Shown piece after piece: positions 1 to 8,930 of a stretch of DNA of 64,000 bases. The stretch is from Planctomycetota bacterium (lineage in GTDB: Bacteria > Planctomycetota > UBA1135 > GCA-002686595), in NCBI GenBank assembly GCA_016714045.1, contig JADJNY010000003.1, forward strand, positions 434,001 to 498,000. Direction: 5' to 3'. Position numbers and translations under genes: made by a program. The notes below the pieces were generated by a model. The model was not told the origin of the DNA, did not search any database, and was given only the letters and a program-made list of their open reading frames with translations. Numbering within the stretch: position 1 is the stretch's first letter; each line of letters begins with the position of its first letter.

Positions 1-204
1 GCCGGCGATCACGAGCGCGAGGAGCTTCCGCTGCTTCGTGATCGCGAGACCGGCGGTCGCGGCGTGCAGCAGCGTCGGCGGACTCGGCGCGGAGGGCGGC
101 GGAGCGGTCGGCTCGGGGCGCGCCGGGCCCGGCCCGCTCGTCTCGTCGCGCGCGGGCGGCAGGACCTCGGGCTCGTGCACCTTGGGCGGAGGTCGCGGCT
201 CCAT
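1..204 (-). CDS. Partial hypothetical membrane protein (N-terminus only)
   Basis: This is the first 68 codons of a minus-strand gene whose remainder lies beyond the left edge. The reading begins MEPRPPPKVHEPEVLPPARD and is a proline/alanine-rich, probably disordered and cytoplasmic leader of about 45 residues. It then becomes basic (ITKQRK) and hydrophobic (LLALVIAG), which looks like the start of a transmembrane helix. The frame is open from the ATG to the window edge. No family can be named from this part. A disordered Pro-rich head followed by a membrane anchor would fit many planctomycete membrane proteins, but that is inference. Confidence 0.55.
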   Translation of the reverse strand, partial: MEPRPPPKVHEPEVLPPARDETSGPGPARPEPTAPPPSAPSPPTLLHAATAGLAITKQRKLLALVIAG

Positions 205-273
205 GCCGCCGAGTCTACTGCGCCCGGCTCTCCGGGCGCAGCGCGCGCGTGCTCGCGACCGCTCCGGGACGAC

Positions 274-406
274 GCCGCTCAGCGCCCGAGCGGATCGAGC
301 CGCCGGTTCGCAGGCGCGCCGTGCCCAAACCGATCGAGCCGCACGCTCGCGCCGTTCAGCGCCGCGTACGGACCGCGGCCCACGTTTCCTGCCGCTCAGC
401 GCCCGA
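274..406. repeat. Degenerate direct repeats copying the 3' end of the helicase gene
   Basis: The 16-mer gccgctcagcgcccga occurs at 391-406, where it contains the helicase stop codon, and again exactly at 274-289. In both places it is followed after three bases by gatcg. A weaker copy (gccgttcagcgcc) lies at 351-363, and cgatcgagccg/ggatcgagccg occurs at 331-341 and 293-303. The 191-bp spacer is therefore largely built from degenerate copies of the gene end. No other gene or promoter is evident in it. Confidence 0.6.
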
Positions 407-2537
407 ACTGATCGCGGCGCACGTTGACCTTGCGGCCGCGGATCTTCGTGTTGCGCAGCGCCTGGATGATGTCCTCGGCGAAGTCCTCGGGGACTTCGAC
501 GATCGAGAAGCGGTCCTGGATCTCGATCGCGCCGATCGCGTCGCCGGGGATGCCCGCTTCGTTCGCGATCGCGCCGACGAGGTCGCCGGGGCGGATGTTG
601 TCGATGCGGCCCGCGGCGAGGAAGAGGCGCGCCTTGTCGAAGCCGTGCGCCTCGGGGCCGCGTCCCGCGCCGGGTCCGCGACGGAAGCCGCCGCGCTCGT
701 CGCCGCCGCGCCGGTCGAACCCGCCGCGACCGAAGTCGCGGCCCGCGTCGGGCCCGCGCTCGACGCCGCCGCCGAGCTCGAAGGCCTCGCGCTCGACCGG
801 GCCGCGCTCGCGCGGCGGACGGTTGTCCGGGCCGCGCTGGAACGGCGGGCGGTGCTCCGGCCCGCGATCGAAGTTGGGGCGCGCGTCGGGGCCGCGGTCG
901 TTGAACTCGCGCCGCGGTCCGCGGCCGCCGCCGTCGAAGCCGCCGCGCGTGTCGAAGCGTCCGGGGCCGGCGCGATCGCCGTCGAAGCGTCCGCGACCCT
1001 CGAATCGGCGGTCGTTCCCGCGCTCGTCGCGCCGCGCCGGCGGCTGGAGCAGCGCGTCGAGGCCCGCGTCTTCTTCCTCGGTCGCGTGCTCGGACTGGTG
1101 CACGAGCTTCGCGGCCGCGGCGGCGACGTCGAGCGGGTCGAGCTCGTTCGAGAGCTCCTTCGCGATCGAGCGGAACACGTCGAGGCCGCCCTCGAGCACC
1201 GCTCCGCGGATGCGCGTCTTGAGCTGCTCCATGCGCCGCGTGCGGACGTCGTCCTGCGTCGGCATCGGCTCGATCGGGATCGGCTGCTGCGTCGCGCGCT
1301 GGAACATCTTCAAGAGCCGCTGTTCGCGCGGCTCGAGCAGCGTGATCGCGACGCCCTCGCGCCCCGCGCGGCCGGTGCGGCCGATGCGATGCACGTAGGC
1401 GTCGGGCTCGGTCGGCACGTCGTAGTTAACGACGTGCGACACGTGGTCGATGTCGAGGCCGCGCGCCGCGACGTCCGTCGCGACGAGCAGGTCGGTCGTG
1501 CCCGCGCGGAAGCGCTTCAGCACGCGCTCGCGCTGCTCCTGCGCGAAGCCGCCGTGCAGCGCCTCGGCGCGGTAGCCGTGCGCGTTCATCGCTTCGGTCA
1601 GGTCGTCGACCTCGAGGCGCGTCCTGCAGAACACGATCGCGGACGTCGGCGATTCGGCGTCGAGCACGCGGCCGAGCGCCGCGGGCTTGTGCATGCGCGG
1701 CACGACGTAGGCGACCTGACGCACGCGCGGCATCTCGCCCGGCGCGGCGCGCTCGCGCGCGATCGAGATGCGCACGGGGTCGGAGAGGTGGCGGTTCGCG
1801 ATCGCGAGGATGCGCGGCGCGAGCGTCGCGCTGAACAGCGCAGTCTGGTGCTTCGCGGGGAGCTTCCCGAGGATCGCCTCGAGGTCCTCCGCGAAGCCCA
1901 TGTCGAGCATCTCGTCCGCTTCGTCGAGCACGACGAGGCGCACGTCGGAGAGCTCGAGCGTCCCGCGCGTCAGGTGGTCGAGCGCGCGACCGGGCGTCGC
2001 GACGACGATCTCGATGCCGCGGTCGAGCGCGCGCAGCTGCTGCACGATCGACTGGCCGCCGTAGATCGGGAGCACGCGCAGGTCGAGCTCCTTCCCGTAC
2101 TTGTGCACGGCCTCCGCGACCTGCACCGCGAGCTCGCGCGTCGGCACGAGCACGAGCGCCTTGGGCGCGTTGCGCTTCGCGCGGCCGTCGGAGACGCGCT
2201 GGAGCATCGGGAGCGCGAACGCGGCGGTCTTGCCCGTGCCCGTCGCGGCCTGGCCGAGCAGGTCGCGCCCCGCGAGCAGCGCGGGGATCGACTCCCTCTG
2301 GATTGGCGTCGGCTCCTCGTACCCGAGGACCGCGAGCGAGCGGACGAGCTCCGGCGCGAGGCCGAGCACGGCAAAGGCACCCTTCGGTTCCGTGTCGGCC
2401 GTCGCGGCGCCGGGCTCCGGCTCGGGCGCGGCGGCGGGCGGAACGGGCGCGGGCGCCGTCCCGACGTGGATCGGGAAAGGGGCGTCGCCGCCGAAGGGGG
2501 AGACGGGCTCGATGGGGGTCGGGTTCGGATCGCTCAT
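396..2537 (-). CDS. deaD: DEAD-box ATP-dependent RNA helicase (DeaD/CsdA type)
   Basis: A 713-residue protein that unwinds RNA duplexes, probably in ribosome assembly, RNA decay or cold adaptation. A Pro/Ala-rich leader of about 50 residues precedes the Q-motif (GYEEPTPIQRESIP). The motor motifs are AATGTGKT (to about residue 104), VLDEAD (about 200), SAT and HRIGRTGRAGR. A DbpA/CsdA-type RNA-binding domain closes the protein (GRIDNIRPGDLVGAIANEAG). Between motor and tail lies an Arg/Gly/Asp/Pro-rich segment with repeats such as DRGPDARPNF and RGPDNRPP, which is disordered and RNA-binding in this family. I chose the ATG giving MSDPNPTPIEP because the open frame upstream of it is low-complexity and runs through the divergent exporter gene. 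A hairpin sits directly before this start. Confidence 0.95.
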   Translation of the reverse strand: MSDPNPTPIEPVSPFGGDAPFPIHVGTAPAPVPPAAAPEPEPGAATADTEPKGAFAVLGLAPELVRSLAVLGYEEPTPIQRESIPALLAGRDLLGQAATGTGKTAAFALPMLQRVSDGRAKRNAPKALVLVPTRELAVQVAEAVHKYGKELDLRVLPIYGGQSIVQQLRALDRGIEIVVATPGRALDHLTRGTLELSDVRLVVLDEADEMLDMGFAEDLEAILGKLPAKHQTALFSATLAPRILAIANRHLSDPVRISIARERAAPGEMPRVRQVAYVVPRMHKPAALGRVLDAESPTSAIVFCRTRLEVDDLTEAMNAHGYRAEALHGGFAQEQRERVLKRFRAGTTDLLVATDVAARGLDIDHVSHVVNYDVPTEPDAYVHRIGRTGRAGREGVAITLLEPREQRLLKMFQRATQQPIPIEPMPTQDDVRTRRMEQLKTRIRGAVLEGGLDVFRSIAKELSNELDPLDVAAAAAKLVHQSEHATEEEDAGLDALLQPPARRDERGNDRRFEGRGRFDGDRAGPGRFDTRGGFDGGGRGPRREFNDRGPDARPNFDRGPEHRPPFQRGPDNRPPRERGPVEREAFELGGGVERGPDAGRDFGRGGFDRRGGDERGGFRRGPGAGRGPEAHGFDKARLFLAAGRIDNIRPGDLVGAIANEAGIPGDAIGAIEIQDRFSIVEVPEDFAEDIIQALRNTKIRGRKVNVRRDQFGR

Positions 2538-2864
2538 GGAGGTTCGTCCGCCGGGCGGAGAACCGAACAGGGTCGCACGCCGTCCTCCGGAGCGCGAGCA
2601 GGATTCCCGTCGAACTCTCCCCGGGGCCCGTGCGGCGCTCCCAGCGGCGGTTCGAGCCCTGGAACCGGGCGTCGTCCCTCCGACGGGTCTGTCGGTCGCC
2701 GCGGCCGGGACGCTCCCGCGCGCGGGCACCGGCGTCACGCGAGTCGTACAAGCGCGCCCTCGCGGGGACCGGGTGAGGAGCGGTACGATGCGCGACGGCA
2801 GGAGAACGAACGCGCCTCGTACGAACGGGACGAGGCGCGCACCGTCCATCGCCCCGCTCCCCCG
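2538..2864. other. Divergent intergenic region between helicase and exporter operon
   Basis: A 327-bp spacer between the helicase (leftward) and the exporter operon (rightward). Promoters for both must lie here, but I see no convincing -35/-10 pair in the GC-rich sequence. The only clear structure is the hairpin at its left end. Confidence 0.4.
2541..2564 (-). promoter_or_regulatory. Hairpin over the ribosome-binding region of the helicase mRNA
   Basis: Arms GGTTC-(G)-TCCGC and GCGGA-GAACC can form a 10-bp stem with one bulge and a 3-nt loop. It ends 3 nt before the helicase ATG on the minus strand, so it overlaps where a Shine-Dalgarno sequence would be. RNA helicases of this family are often controlled through structured leaders; that this one is a thermosensor or autoregulator is inference. 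Confidence 0.35.
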
Positions 2865-4634
2865 ATGGCTCGCACCCCGCGAACGACAGCTCGTCCGGCG
2901 CTCGGCGCGCGCGCCGCGTGGCTCTGCTCCGCTCCGCTCGTCTTGCTCGGCGCGTGCGTCGCGCCCGACTGGGAGCGCGATGCCGACCGCGACGTCGCGC
3001 GCATCCTCGACGACGGCACGCGGCGCGCGATCGGCGACCGCGAGGCGCGCGCGGCGCGGCCGAGGCCGGGTTCGGGGGCGTCGAAGGCCGAAGCGGAAGC
3101 TCTCCCGGGTGCGGGCGTGCGGCCCGCGGGCGGCGCGGAGGGAGCCCCCGGCCTCGGCGCGCCCTCCGCGGCGACGGCGGGCGAGACGACCGTCGCTCCG
3201 GGCGCGGAGGCGCGTGTCGAGGGCGCTCCGGGACGGGCCGCGGAGCGCGAGCCCGCCGCGCGCGCCGAATCCGCCGCCGCGCCGGCGCCGACGCGCGTCC
3301 TGTCGCTCGCCGAGGCGCTCGATACGGCCGTGCGCTCGAACCGCGAGCTCCTCGGGCAGAAGGACTCCCTCTACCAGACGGCGCTCGGGCTGACGGGCAC
3401 GCGCTACGCGTTCTCGCCGCGCGTCGCATCGGCGCTCGGCTACGTGTTCTCGGGCACGGACGCCGGCGGTTCGTCGCACGGCGCGACCTGGAGCGCGAGC
3501 GTCGCGCAGCAGCTCCCGACCGGCGGCGACGTGTCGATCACGGGCAGCACGGGCTTCGCCAGCGGCGGCGGCAACACGTACGACGCGAGCGTCGCGATCC
3601 ACCTGACGCAGCCGCTCCTGCGCGGCGCGGGACGCGACATCGCGTGGGAGTCGCTCACGCAGGCCGAGCGCAGCCTGCTCTATGCGATCCGCAACTTCGA
3701 GCTCTTCCGCGAGAGCTTCAGCATCGACGTCGCGCGCCGCTTCTACGAGCTCGTGCAGCAGAAGCAGGCGCTCGAGAACCAGCGGCGCAACCTGGAGGGC
3801 TTCGTCTTCGGCCGCAAGCAGGCCGAGGCGCTCTTCAGCGTCGGCCGCACGAACGAGCTCGAGGTCCTGCGCGCGCGGCGCAGCGAGCTGACGTCGCAGA
3901 ACAGCCTGATCGAGGCCGAGGAGAGCCTGCGCCTCGCGCTCGACCGTTTCCGCATCTTCCTCGGGCTCTCCGAGGGCGAGCACGTCGACGTCCGCGACGA
4001 GGAGCCCGCGTTCGTCGAGGTCGACTTCGACGTCGACTCCGCGGTCGCGGTCGCGCTCGAGAACCGGCTCGACTGGCTGAACCAGAAGGAGCAGCTCGAA
4101 GACGCGCGCCGCGGCGTGCGCATCGCGAAGAACGGCCTGCTGCCCGACTTGGCGCTCTCCCTCGACTACGGGCTCGCGACCGGAGCAAGCGCGACCTTCG
4201 GCGGGCGGCCGCTCGACGACGGCTCGTACGGCGCGGCGCTGTCGCTCGACCTCCCGCTGCAGCGCACGAACGAGCGCAACGCGTACCGATCGTCGCAGCT
4301 CGCGCTCGCGAGCGCCGAGCGCGCCGTCGCCCAGTTCCAGGACGACCTCGTCGCCTCCGTGCGCAGCACGTTCCGCGAGCTCGCGCGCCGCCAACAGAGC
4401 CTCGCGATCCAGGAACAGCTCATCGCCGACCAGGTGCGCAACGCGAAGATCGCGCAGCTGCGCTTCGAACAGGGCGACTTCAGCAACCGCGACCTCGTCG
4501 AAGCGCAGGAAGCGTTGCTCGAGGCGCGCAACGCGCTCATCCAGGAGAAGGTGGCGTACGAGATCGCGCGGCTCGGGCTCCTGAAGGACCTGGGTCTGCT
4601 CTTCATCGACGAGAAAGGCATGTGGAAGGAATGA
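2865..4634 (+). CDS. TolC-family outer-membrane efflux lipoprotein
   Basis: A 589-residue outer-membrane factor, the exit duct of a tripartite exporter. The ATG gives a short basic N-terminus, a hydrophobic stretch and a lipobox (VLLGAC, Cys31), so the mature protein is probably a lipoprotein. A long Ala/Gly/Arg-rich linker (about residues 45-145) comes before the first OEP repeat (LSLAEALDTAVRSNREL). The long alpha-helical stretches and second repeat (VAVALENRLDWLNQKEQLEDARRG) are typical of the family. The end overlaps the adaptor gene start (ATGA), so the two are translationally coupled. The linker is unusually long and low in complexity. Confidence 0.9.
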   Translation: MARTPRTTARPALGARAAWLCSAPLVLLGACVAPDWERDADRDVARILDDGTRRAIGDREARAARPRPGSGASKAEAEALPGAGVRPAGGAEGAPGLGAPSAATAGETTVAPGAEARVEGAPGRAAEREPAARAESAAAPAPTRVLSLAEALDTAVRSNRELLGQKDSLYQTALGLTGTRYAFSPRVASALGYVFSGTDAGGSSHGATWSASVAQQLPTGGDVSITGSTGFASGGGNTYDASVAIHLTQPLLRGAGRDIAWESLTQAERSLLYAIRNFELFRESFSIDVARRFYELVQQKQALENQRRNLEGFVFGRKQAEALFSVGRTNELEVLRARRSELTSQNSLIEAEESLRLALDRFRIFLGLSEGEHVDVRDEEPAFVEVDFDVDSAVAVALENRLDWLNQKEQLEDARRGVRIAKNGLLPDLALSLDYGLATGASATFGGRPLDDGSYGAALSLDLPLQRTNERNAYRSSQLALASAERAVAQFQDDLVASVRSTFRELARRQQSLAIQEQLIADQVRNAKIAQLRFEQGDFSNRDLVEAQEALLEARNALIQEKVAYEIARLGLLKDLGLLFIDEKGMWKE

Positions 4635-6175
4635 AGCTCGTCCTGTTCCTCCTCGCGGGCGGCGCGCTCGCGTTCGTCGCGATGAAGTTCCTTGGCGGAC
4701 CTGGCGCGCTGGGCGGCACCGGAGCGCCCGTGATCGCGGCCGAATCGACGGCGACCGCGCGCGTCGAGCCGCTCCCGATCGCCGTCGCGGAGTCGGGCTA
4801 CCTCAAGGCGAAGAACTCGCTCAACCTGCAGCCCAAGTTCGAGGGCGCGGGCGCCATCACGTGGCTCGTCAAGGAAGGCAAGTCCGTCGAAGCCGACGAG
4901 GTGCTCGTCGAGTTCGACAAGACGGAGCTCCAGACCCAGATCGACGACATCAGCAACGAGCTCATCCAGTACCGGACCGAGCTCGAGTCCTCGAAGGCCG
5001 AGTTCGAGATCCAGAAGCGCGAGAGCGCCGCGACGGTCGAGAAGGCGGAGTTCGCGCTCGACGTCGCGCACAAGAAGCTCGAGCTCTACGAGAAGGGCGA
5101 GGGACCCAACGAGCAGCGCAAGAAGCGCCTCGCGGCTGAGAAGGCGCACTCCGAGCACGAGCGCGCGAAGGAGCGCTTCGACAAGGTGCCCGAGCTGCGC
5201 GCACAGGGCTTCTTGACGAAGATCCAGGAAGAAGAGGAACGCATCGCGCTCCGCGAGAAGGAGATCGAAGTCGAGAACGCGGACAAGGACCTCGAGCTGT
5301 GGCTGACGTACACGCAGCCGATGGAGCTCGCCGAGCGCAAGAACGCCGTGAAGGACGGCGAGCGCGAGCTCGCGAACGCCCGCGAGAAGGCCGACATCGG
5401 CGTGCGCGAGAAGGAAGCGCGCGTGCAGAGCGCCGACGGGCGCGTGAAGTCGACGGAGACGCGCCTCGCGAAGCTCGAGAAGGAGCTCGGGTACATGACG
5501 ATCCGCGCGCCGCGCGCCGGCATCGTGTTCTACGGCGACCCGTCCGAACCGTGGATGCACGACGAGGTCAAGATCGGCAACCGCATGGGGCAGGGGAACA
5601 CCGTGATCTCGCTGCCCGACCTGAAGGAGATGCAGGTGCTGATCCAGGTGCACGAGGCCGACATCGACCTCGTCAAGCTCGAGCAGCGCGCCGTCGTGAC
5701 GTTGGAGGCCGTCAAGGGCCGCACGTTCGAGGGCAAGGTCTCGAAGATCGGCACGGTGGCGAACTCGAACTGGGGCAACCCCGAGAACAAGACGTTCGAG
5801 GTCGAGATCACGATGCTCCCGATCGACGTCGAGCTGCGCTCGGGCACGACCGCGCGCGTGGAGATCCAAGTCGAGACGCTCCCGAGTGCGCTCCAGGTGC
5901 CGATCCACGCCGTGTTCTCCGAGGGCGACGCGCACTTCGCGTTCGTCGTGCGCGGCGACGCGTTCGAGAAGCGCGCGGTGAAGCTCGGCAAGAACAACAA
6001 CCACGTCGTCGCGATAGCCGAGGGGCTGAAGGAGGGCGAGCGCGTCCTCCTCTACGACCCGCGCGAGGCCGGGCTCGGCGGCGAGCGGCGCGGCGACGGC
6101 GGCGACTCCGCGGGGAGCGCGCCGGGCGCGGCCGCGACGCCCGCGCCATCCGTGCCGGCGGGGTCGACGCCGTGA
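4631..6175 (+). CDS. Periplasmic adaptor (HlyD/MacA-like) of the exporter
   Basis: A 514-residue membrane-fusion protein that links the inner-membrane transporter to the outer-membrane duct. It has one N-terminal membrane helix (KLVLFLLAGGALAFVAMKF). A first lipoyl half follows, then a long coiled-coil hairpin (about residues 100-290, rich in Glu/Lys/Arg heptads). The second lipoyl half (GYMTIRAPRAGIVFYG) and beta-barrel/membrane-proximal domains complete it. The C-terminal 35 residues are Gly/Ala/Pro-rich. The start overlaps the upstream stop and the end overlaps the ATPase start (GTGA), which places it inside a four-gene operon. Substrate is unknown. Confidence 0.9.
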   Translation: MKLVLFLLAGGALAFVAMKFLGGPGALGGTGAPVIAAESTATARVEPLPIAVAESGYLKAKNSLNLQPKFEGAGAITWLVKEGKSVEADEVLVEFDKTELQTQIDDISNELIQYRTELESSKAEFEIQKRESAATVEKAEFALDVAHKKLELYEKGEGPNEQRKKRLAAEKAHSEHERAKERFDKVPELRAQGFLTKIQEEEERIALREKEIEVENADKDLELWLTYTQPMELAERKNAVKDGERELANAREKADIGVREKEARVQSADGRVKSTETRLAKLEKELGYMTIRAPRAGIVFYGDPSEPWMHDEVKIGNRMGQGNTVISLPDLKEMQVLIQVHEADIDLVKLEQRAVVTLEAVKGRTFEGKVSKIGTVANSNWGNPENKTFEVEITMLPIDVELRSGTTARVEIQVETLPSALQVPIHAVFSEGDAHFAFVVRGDAFEKRAVKLGKNNNHVVAIAEGLKEGERVLLYDPREAGLGGERRGDGGDSAGSAPGAAATPAPSVPAGSTP

Positions 6176-6981
6176 GCGGCGACGCGATCGTCCGGCTGGA
6201 GGCGATCGGGAAGGACTACGGCGCGGGCGCCGCGGCCCTGACCGTGCTGCGCTCCGTCGACCTCACGATCGGACGCGGCGAGTTCGTCGGCATCGTCGGC
6301 GCGTCGGGCTCGGGCAAGACGACGATGATGAACATCCTCGGCTGCCTCGACCGCCCGACGCGGGGGCGGTACGTCCTCGCGGGCGAGGACGTGTCGACGC
6401 TCGACGACGACCGGCTCTCCGACGTCCGCAATCGTTCGATCGGCTTCGTGTTCCAGTCGTTCCAGCTCATCCCCGAGCTCACGGTGCGCGAGAACGTCGA
6501 GCTGCCGCTCGGCTACGTGCGCGGAGCGCGCATCACGCGGTCGAAGCGGCACGCGCGCGCGGTGGAGCTGCTCACGTCCGTCGGCCTCGGGCATCGGCTG
6601 ACGCACCGCCCCGCGCAGCTCTCCGGCGGCGAGTGCCAGCGCGTCGCCGTCGCGCGCGCGCTCGCGAACGAGCCCGCGCTGATCCTCGCCGACGAGCCGA
6701 CGGGCAACCTCGACACGAAGAGCGGCGAAGACGTGATGCAGCTCCTCTTCGGGCTCCACGCGGCGGGCCGCACGATCGTCATGGTCACGCACAACCCGGA
6801 GATCGCCGCGCGCCTTCCGCGCGTCGTCGAGATGCGCGACGGGGAGGTCCTGCGCGACGGCGCGCCGCACGGAGCGCGCGAGAGCGCCTCGGTGGGCGCG
6901 AACGATGAGGGCCGGGCGGGCGCGCGGAGCGACGCGCACGAAGTCCGCCGCGCGTCCGGGACGACGGGGGAGGCGCGCTGA
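6172..6981 (+). CDS. ABC exporter ATPase (MacB/LolD type)
   Basis: A 269-residue nucleotide-binding protein that powers the neighbouring permease. The Walker A is GASGSGKTT, the signature LSGGECQR, the Walker B LILADEPTG and the switch His is in VTHNPE. The signature has Glu where Gln is usual, a minor variation. A GTG start overlapping the adaptor stop (GTGA) is the only start that gives a normal N-terminus for this family. About 35 C-terminal residues after the switch region are a nonconserved Ala/Arg/Gly tail. The ATPase and permease are separate here, unlike E. coli MacB, where they are fused. Confidence 0.93.
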   Translation: MSGDAIVRLEAIGKDYGAGAAALTVLRSVDLTIGRGEFVGIVGASGSGKTTMMNILGCLDRPTRGRYVLAGEDVSTLDDDRLSDVRNRSIGFVFQSFQLIPELTVRENVELPLGYVRGARITRSKRHARAVELLTSVGLGHRLTHRPAQLSGGECQRVAVARALANEPALILADEPTGNLDTKSGEDVMQLLFGLHAAGRTIVMVTHNPEIAARLPRVVEMRDGEVLRDGAPHGARESASVGANDEGRAGARSDAHEVRRASGTTGEAR

Positions 6982-6982
6982 G

Positions 6983-8266
6983 ATGCGGTTCGACGCGCTG
7001 TTCGACCTCCTGCGCCTGGGCTTCGAGAACCTGCTGCGCAACAAGCTGCGCTCGTTCCTGACGATGCTCGGGATGATCTTCGGCGTCGGTTCGGTGATCG
7101 CGATGCTCAGCGTCGGCGCGGGCGCGCGCAAGGAGATCCTCGAACGCATCCAGTCGCTGGGCATCGAGAACATCATCGTCAACTCGGTGAAGCCGCCCGA
7201 GGAGACGAAGACGGAGACGCAGGGGAACCGCCGCTGGGTGGACAAGTACGGCCTGCGCTTCGACGACCGCGAGCAGCTCGAGGCGACGTGCCCGTCGATC
7301 CGGAAAGTGCTCCCGGTGAACCTCGTGAAGAAGCCCGTGTGGAGCGGGAGCCGGCGCGTCGACGCTTCCGTGCTCGGCGTGCTGCCGGAGCACCTCGCGA
7401 TGTTTCACCTAGAAGCGGGGCGCGGCCGCGTGTTCAACGCGCTCGACGCGCGCGAGGCGAAGCAGGTGTGCCTCGTGCGGCAGGGGCTCGGCGAGGAGCT
7501 CCAGTTGCTCCGCGATCCCGTCGGCGCGACCGTGAACGTCGGGAACGAGAGCTTCGAGATCGTCGGCGTGCTCGCCGACGAGGCGTTCCGATCGCACACG
7601 CAGAAGGCGCTCGCGATCGACGGCCGGACGCAGGAGGTGTACATCCCGTACACGACGTCGATGCGCACGTTCGGGACGATGACGTTCGTGCGCAAGTCGG
7701 GCAGCGAGGAGCGCACGCTAGTCGAGCTCGACCAGATGATCGTCGTCGCGAAGAGCGCGGACCTCGTACGGCCGACGGCGCGGATCATCGCGAACGTCCT
7801 CGAGCGCAACCACAAGCGCAAGGACTGGGAGATCGTCGTGCCGCTGGAGCTCCTGCAACAGTCCGAGCGCACGCAGGCCGTGTTCAACGCCGTGATGCTC
7901 GTGATCGCGGCGATCTCGCTGCTCGTCGGCGGCATCGGGATCGCGAACATCATGCTCGCGACGATCACGGAGCGGACGCGCGAGATCGGCGTGCGCCGAG
8001 CGCTCGGCGCGCGGCGGCGCGACATCCTGCTCCAGTTCCTGACCGAGACCGCGACGATCGGCGTCGTCGGCGGGCTCTTCGGCTGCCTCTTCGGCCTCGC
8101 GGCGATCCGCGCGGTCGTGCTCTACACGGGCTGGCAGGCCGTGATCGAGCCGCACTTCGTGCTCGTCGCCCTCGGCATCTCGGGCGGCGTCGCGGTGCTC
8201 GCGGGCTTGTACCCGGCGCGCCGCGCGGCGCGGATGGACCCGATCGGGGCGCTCAGGTACCAGTGA
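6983..8266 (+). CDS. ABC exporter permease (MacB/FtsX type)
   Basis: A 427-residue inner-membrane permease with the four-helix MacB/FtsX plan. One N-terminal helix follows the conserved NLLRNKLRSFLTMLGMIFGVG. A periplasmic MacB-PCD domain occupies about residues 50-290. Three helices lie near the C-terminus (ISLLVGGIGIANIMLAT; TETATIGVVGGLFGCLFGLAA; VALGISGGVAVLAGLYPARRAARMDPI). It starts 1 bp after the ATPase stop. Together with the preceding three genes it makes a mechanotransmission-type exporter. Such systems export peptides, lipoproteins, siderophores or antibiotics, and nothing here identifies the cargo. Confidence 0.93.
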   Translation: MRFDALFDLLRLGFENLLRNKLRSFLTMLGMIFGVGSVIAMLSVGAGARKEILERIQSLGIENIIVNSVKPPEETKTETQGNRRWVDKYGLRFDDREQLEATCPSIRKVLPVNLVKKPVWSGSRRVDASVLGVLPEHLAMFHLEAGRGRVFNALDAREAKQVCLVRQGLGEELQLLRDPVGATVNVGNESFEIVGVLADEAFRSHTQKALAIDGRTQEVYIPYTTSMRTFGTMTFVRKSGSEERTLVELDQMIVVAKSADLVRPTARIIANVLERNHKRKDWEIVVPLELLQQSERTQAVFNAVMLVIAAISLLVGGIGIANIMLATITERTREIGVRRALGARRRDILLQFLTETATIGVVGGLFGCLFGLAAIRAVVLYTGWQAVIEPHFVLVALGISGGVAVLAGLYPARRAARMDPIGALRYQ

Positions 8267-8281
8267 CCGCGCGCGCGCCGC

Positions 8282-8848
8282 TCACGCGCGCGTCCAGTGC
8301 ATGATCCAGTTGTCGACCCAGGTCTTGCCGTCGTCGCGCGACACGGATTGACGCCACCGGCACGACTTCGGCGTGATCTCGTCCCATGCGCCGCGGACGA
8401 TGATGGGCTGGTCGCCGTCCTTGTCGTCGCCGTCCCAGTTGCCCACGCCGTCGACGAAGCTGCCCCAGGCGGGCGGCGGCGTCAGCACGCCGGTCTTCGA
8501 CGGGATCCAGTAGTCGGCCCACAGCTTCTTCTCGACGTCGAGCAAGCGCAGTCCCAGGCCGCTGAAGTTGCGTGCGGGGATCCGGAGCTCCTCGATGCTC
8601 GCGACGCCCGCGAGGAGGCCGTGCACCGTCGCTTCGCCGGCGAACTCGTCGAAGCCGCCGTCCTTGGGCTGCTTGTTCTGGATCTTCCACCGGCCGGTGA
8701 GGAAGTCGAAGTCGCCCGGCTTCCCCGTGGGTTTCGGGGGCACCGCGTCCGCGCGCGCGGGCCGCGCTCCGATCGCGGCCGCACCGGCGATGGTCGCGGC
8801 GAGGTGCAGCACCGTGCGTCGCTCCACGTTCGTCGTCTCGTCGTTCAT
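8282..8848 (-). CDS. Exported DUF1579-like lipocalin-fold protein
   Basis: A 188-residue protein with an N-terminal signal carrying an Arg pair (VERRTVLHLAATIAGAAAIGARPARA), possibly Tat-dependent. The mature part begins GDFDFLTGRWKIQNKQ and contains aromatic strands with Trp/Asp/Gly (WDEITPKSCRWRQSVSRDDGKTW), which resembles the DUF1579 / lipocalin-like group. I chose the ATG preceded by GGAGAC repeats; the longer open frame upstream reads into the regulator spacer. It lies 82 bp downstream of a WYL regulator in the same direction, so it may be its target. Function is unknown. Confidence 0.7.
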   Translation of the reverse strand: MNDETTNVERRTVLHLAATIAGAAAIGARPARADAVPPKPTGKPGDFDFLTGRWKIQNKQPKDGGFDEFAGEATVHGLLAGVASIEELRIPARNFSGLGLRLLDVEKKLWADYWIPSKTGVLTPPPAWGSFVDGVGNWDGDDKDGDQPIIVRGAWDEITPKSCRWRQSVSRDDGKTWVDNWIMHWTRA

Positions 8849-8930
8849 GGTCTCCGTCTCCGTTGGGCGCTCCTCGAGGGAGCGCGTCGACTGGAGCTCC
8901 AGTGTCCGCGACCAACCCTGACGCCGAGTG

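Noticed and set aside
2640..2680. tRNA T-arm-like sequence GGTTCGAGCCC
   Set aside because: No cloverleaf can be drawn around it and no anticodon arm is present.
249..2864. A very long plus-strand open frame antisense to the helicase and continuous with the outer-membrane factor
   Set aside because: It is Arg/Ala/Val/Glu-rich, low in complexity and mirrors the helicase codons. Only the part from 2865 resembles a protein family.
2538..4394. N-terminal extension of the helicase frame on the minus strand
   Set aside because: The sequence is a shadow of the exporter gene and the helicase has a natural start at 2537.
4166..6004. 612-codon minus-strand frame antisense to the adaptor
   Set aside because: Leu/Arg/Val/Glu repeats typical of shadow frames opposite a coiled-coil gene in GC-rich DNA.
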